A program made the position numbers and the translations under genes. DNA of 64,000 nucleotides from Chondrus crispus (Eukaryota > Rhodophyta > Florideophyceae > Gigartinales > Gigartinaceae), in the NCBI RefSeq assembly GCF_000350225.1, contig NW_005179197.1, forward strand, positions 1-64,000. Direction: 5' to 3'. Every line of letters starts with the position of its first letter. Position 1 is the first letter of the stretch. The notes beneath the pieces were generated by a model. It was given only the letters and a program-made list of their open reading frames with translations, was not told where the DNA came from and searched no databases. Positions 62,301-64,000 of this stretch are shown here, piece after piece.

Positions 62301-64000
62301 GTCATTTAGTAACTGTAATAGCCTTCCCATATATCCAGAAGCGTCTTTTTCGGGCGGGAGTAGTAGGATGCGATTATGAAAGGGCCGAAGCCAGAACAGA
62401 GGATTGCATACTGACCCAACTCATTTATTCGGATTGTGAGAACTTGGCAACTACGTCATTGACTCGACCGCACGCGAAGACAGCCGTAAATGGTCGTCGT
62501 CAAGGGTAAATATGGAGGACCCAGGAGCGTAAACTACATGGCGGTTAACCGAAGAGAGGCTCATTTCTAAATCCAAGACGAGATCGTTCCCCATCCGAGA
62601 TTGAAGGTATCAAGGTTGTTCACTGTGTACTACTCCTTCACATGGTTTTTTCAATTCTTTAGCTTTTCAATATCCACAGAAAATCTTCAAGGCGATAAGC
62701 AACAACAATCGAGACCACTGGTTCCCAACGTCTCGATATTGTAGTGAAATGGAACTGCCCAGGGAAAGGAGTTCGGGTACTGTAGTCTGGATTGGGGGAC
62801 AAAAGTGAAAATCATTTCACACTATTATTTTATTGTTTAATTTTAATTAGTTACCAATTCGTTATTTAACATTAGAATAGATTTAGGACCTAGCGCCGAG
62901 AACTACTGTAGTGGCTCCGGGGGGTGATATATACCTTAGCCCTCTGATCCACGAGTCAGTAAAGGTAACCCCAGTTTCCAGAGTCTGATACCGCCTTTGT
63001 CGAAGTCCGTCTTTTACAAGACATTCCCTTCTACTACAGATTACTTTATCCTTTGCGCTCGGAGGTTCCCTTTCCTTTTCCTTTATTTTCCTATCCTTTT
63101 CAATCTCTAATTGTACCTATTTCCCTTCTCTTGTGTTGGTACCATCAGTTCTGGTTGCGACTGAACCGGTTTCGGTGTCCTGGCCATTGGACGACACGTC
63201 GAAGTAGCGCTGCTACTGTGACCAATTTCCGACGGAGACTGTTGCAACGACGTCTACCTCGAAGGTCTTTACGTGCGTACAAATCAGTGTTGGTGCCATG
63301 GGCCTCGGTGGCGACCGAACCGGTGAAGGTGTTTCGAGCCATCGGGCGGCACATTGGTGGACCACTGCTACTTTCAATAGATCCCGTCGGGTTGCGTGGC
63401 GATGCTCCCGTCGAGGGCCTTGTCGCGTTACAAGGTGTCGAAGACGCTCAACGAGCATTGGCCTTACAACCCAGTAGAACCGGGGTACCCTACGTACACG
63501 CCGCTCCCCACACTCGTCGAGCAATTCTCTTCGCAAGTCTCCACCACACTGATCCCGGGCCGGGCTATTTCCCTGTGCCCCTATGAGGTATCCGAGCTAC
63601 TACGAGCCGCAAGCTCGTTTAAGCGGAGAAGGGAGAGTCGGATGCTCCGTAGCTCTGCGCCATCGGCAATTGTTGTTTTTTTCTTTTTGTTGTTTCTGCT
63701 GTTGTTGGACCATCGGTCCTCGGTCTTTGCCTGACAGGCGTATTGCATTACAGATATGCGACAATGTCGCTCCGATTCATGTAACTTCACAGCTCTGCGA
63801 ATGGGTCCCTGCCCATTGCATGGCCTGTCAAAAGTCGCATCCTTGGATAGTCAGAACATAAAGTGTGGATCTCAAATGTGTTCGCGACTATGCCTTAATT
63901 CCCCAGCCAAGAAGTAACTTTGTCACCGGCAACGTGCTTGTGTAATTCAGTACAAGATTTATGCTCAGATACCCCTGTTGCGCAGAAACTAATAAAATCC
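62301..64000. other. repeat-derived right end, no certain gene
   Basis: The stretch 62800-63000 is very AT-rich and then carries GATATATACC (about 62926), possibly an old LTR promoter. A degenerate internal duplication lies at about 63137-63200 and 63287-63360 (words GGTACCAT or GGTGCCAT, GCGACTGAACCGGT, CACTGCTACT). Frames of 110-177 codons at 63053-63740 are phase-mixed and have no recognised domain, though LNEHWPYNPVEPGYPTYTPL looks protein-like. I call nothing here. Confidence 0.35.

Overview
This window looks like nuclear DNA of a red alga, most likely an intron-poor florideophyte of the Chondrus type. That is inference. The grounds are compact, mostly single-exon genes, two clear introns of only about 85 bp, short gene spacing, a gene island flanked by GC-rich Ty3/gypsy elements, and a fixed 100-N assembly gap.

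Layout. (1) 1-10.1 kb is a nest of mobile elements. Chromodomain gypsy element D sits in the 3' part of a second gypsy element (A). A's 3' LTR interrupts a PIF/Harbinger transposase, followed by a Tc1/mariner remnant and an LTR fragment. (2) 10.6-23 kb is the intact gene island: a TPM-RING membrane protein, a mitochondrial S-adenosylmethionine carrier, an LYR protein (one intron), the chaperonin subunit CCT7 (one intron), SEC23, an unknown helical protein ending in a CAAX-like tail, and a type 1 methionine aminopeptidase. Neighbours mostly alternate in direction and share short intergenic spaces. (3) 23-27 kb holds a 928-bp non-autonomous DNA transposon with 40-bp terminal inverted repeats, a small membrane-protein exon, decayed coding remnants and a 54-bp perfect palindrome. 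(4) 27.3-34.6 kb is gypsy element C, the assembly gap, and an inverted fragment related to element B. (5) 35-44.4 kb is a block of damaged host-gene copies: an MPS1/TTK-type kinase, TTC27, possible DDX10-like and TRS120-like pieces, and a large unknown ORF. (6) 44.5-58.0 kb is gypsy element B, almost complete but without a 5' LTR. (7) 58-64 kb is a low-GC patchwork of transposase and LTR remnants.

The most unusual system is a shared architecture in gypsy elements A, B and C. Each carries, between the end of pol and the 3' LTR, a long ORF on the strand opposite to gag-pol, starting just inside the 3' LTR in A and B. In B and C the sequence at the end of pol plus its polypurine tract occurs twice, once after pol and once at the LTR, so it brackets the antisense-ORF module; A shows the LTR-side copy. 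The antisense proteins share blocks between distant copies and end in a coiled-coil-like region. Their function is unknown.

The gene island covers protein folding (CCT7), COPII secretion (SEC23), N-terminal methionine removal (MetAP1), SAM transport and mitochondrial assembly (LYR). These are housekeeping roles with no sign of a shared pathway.
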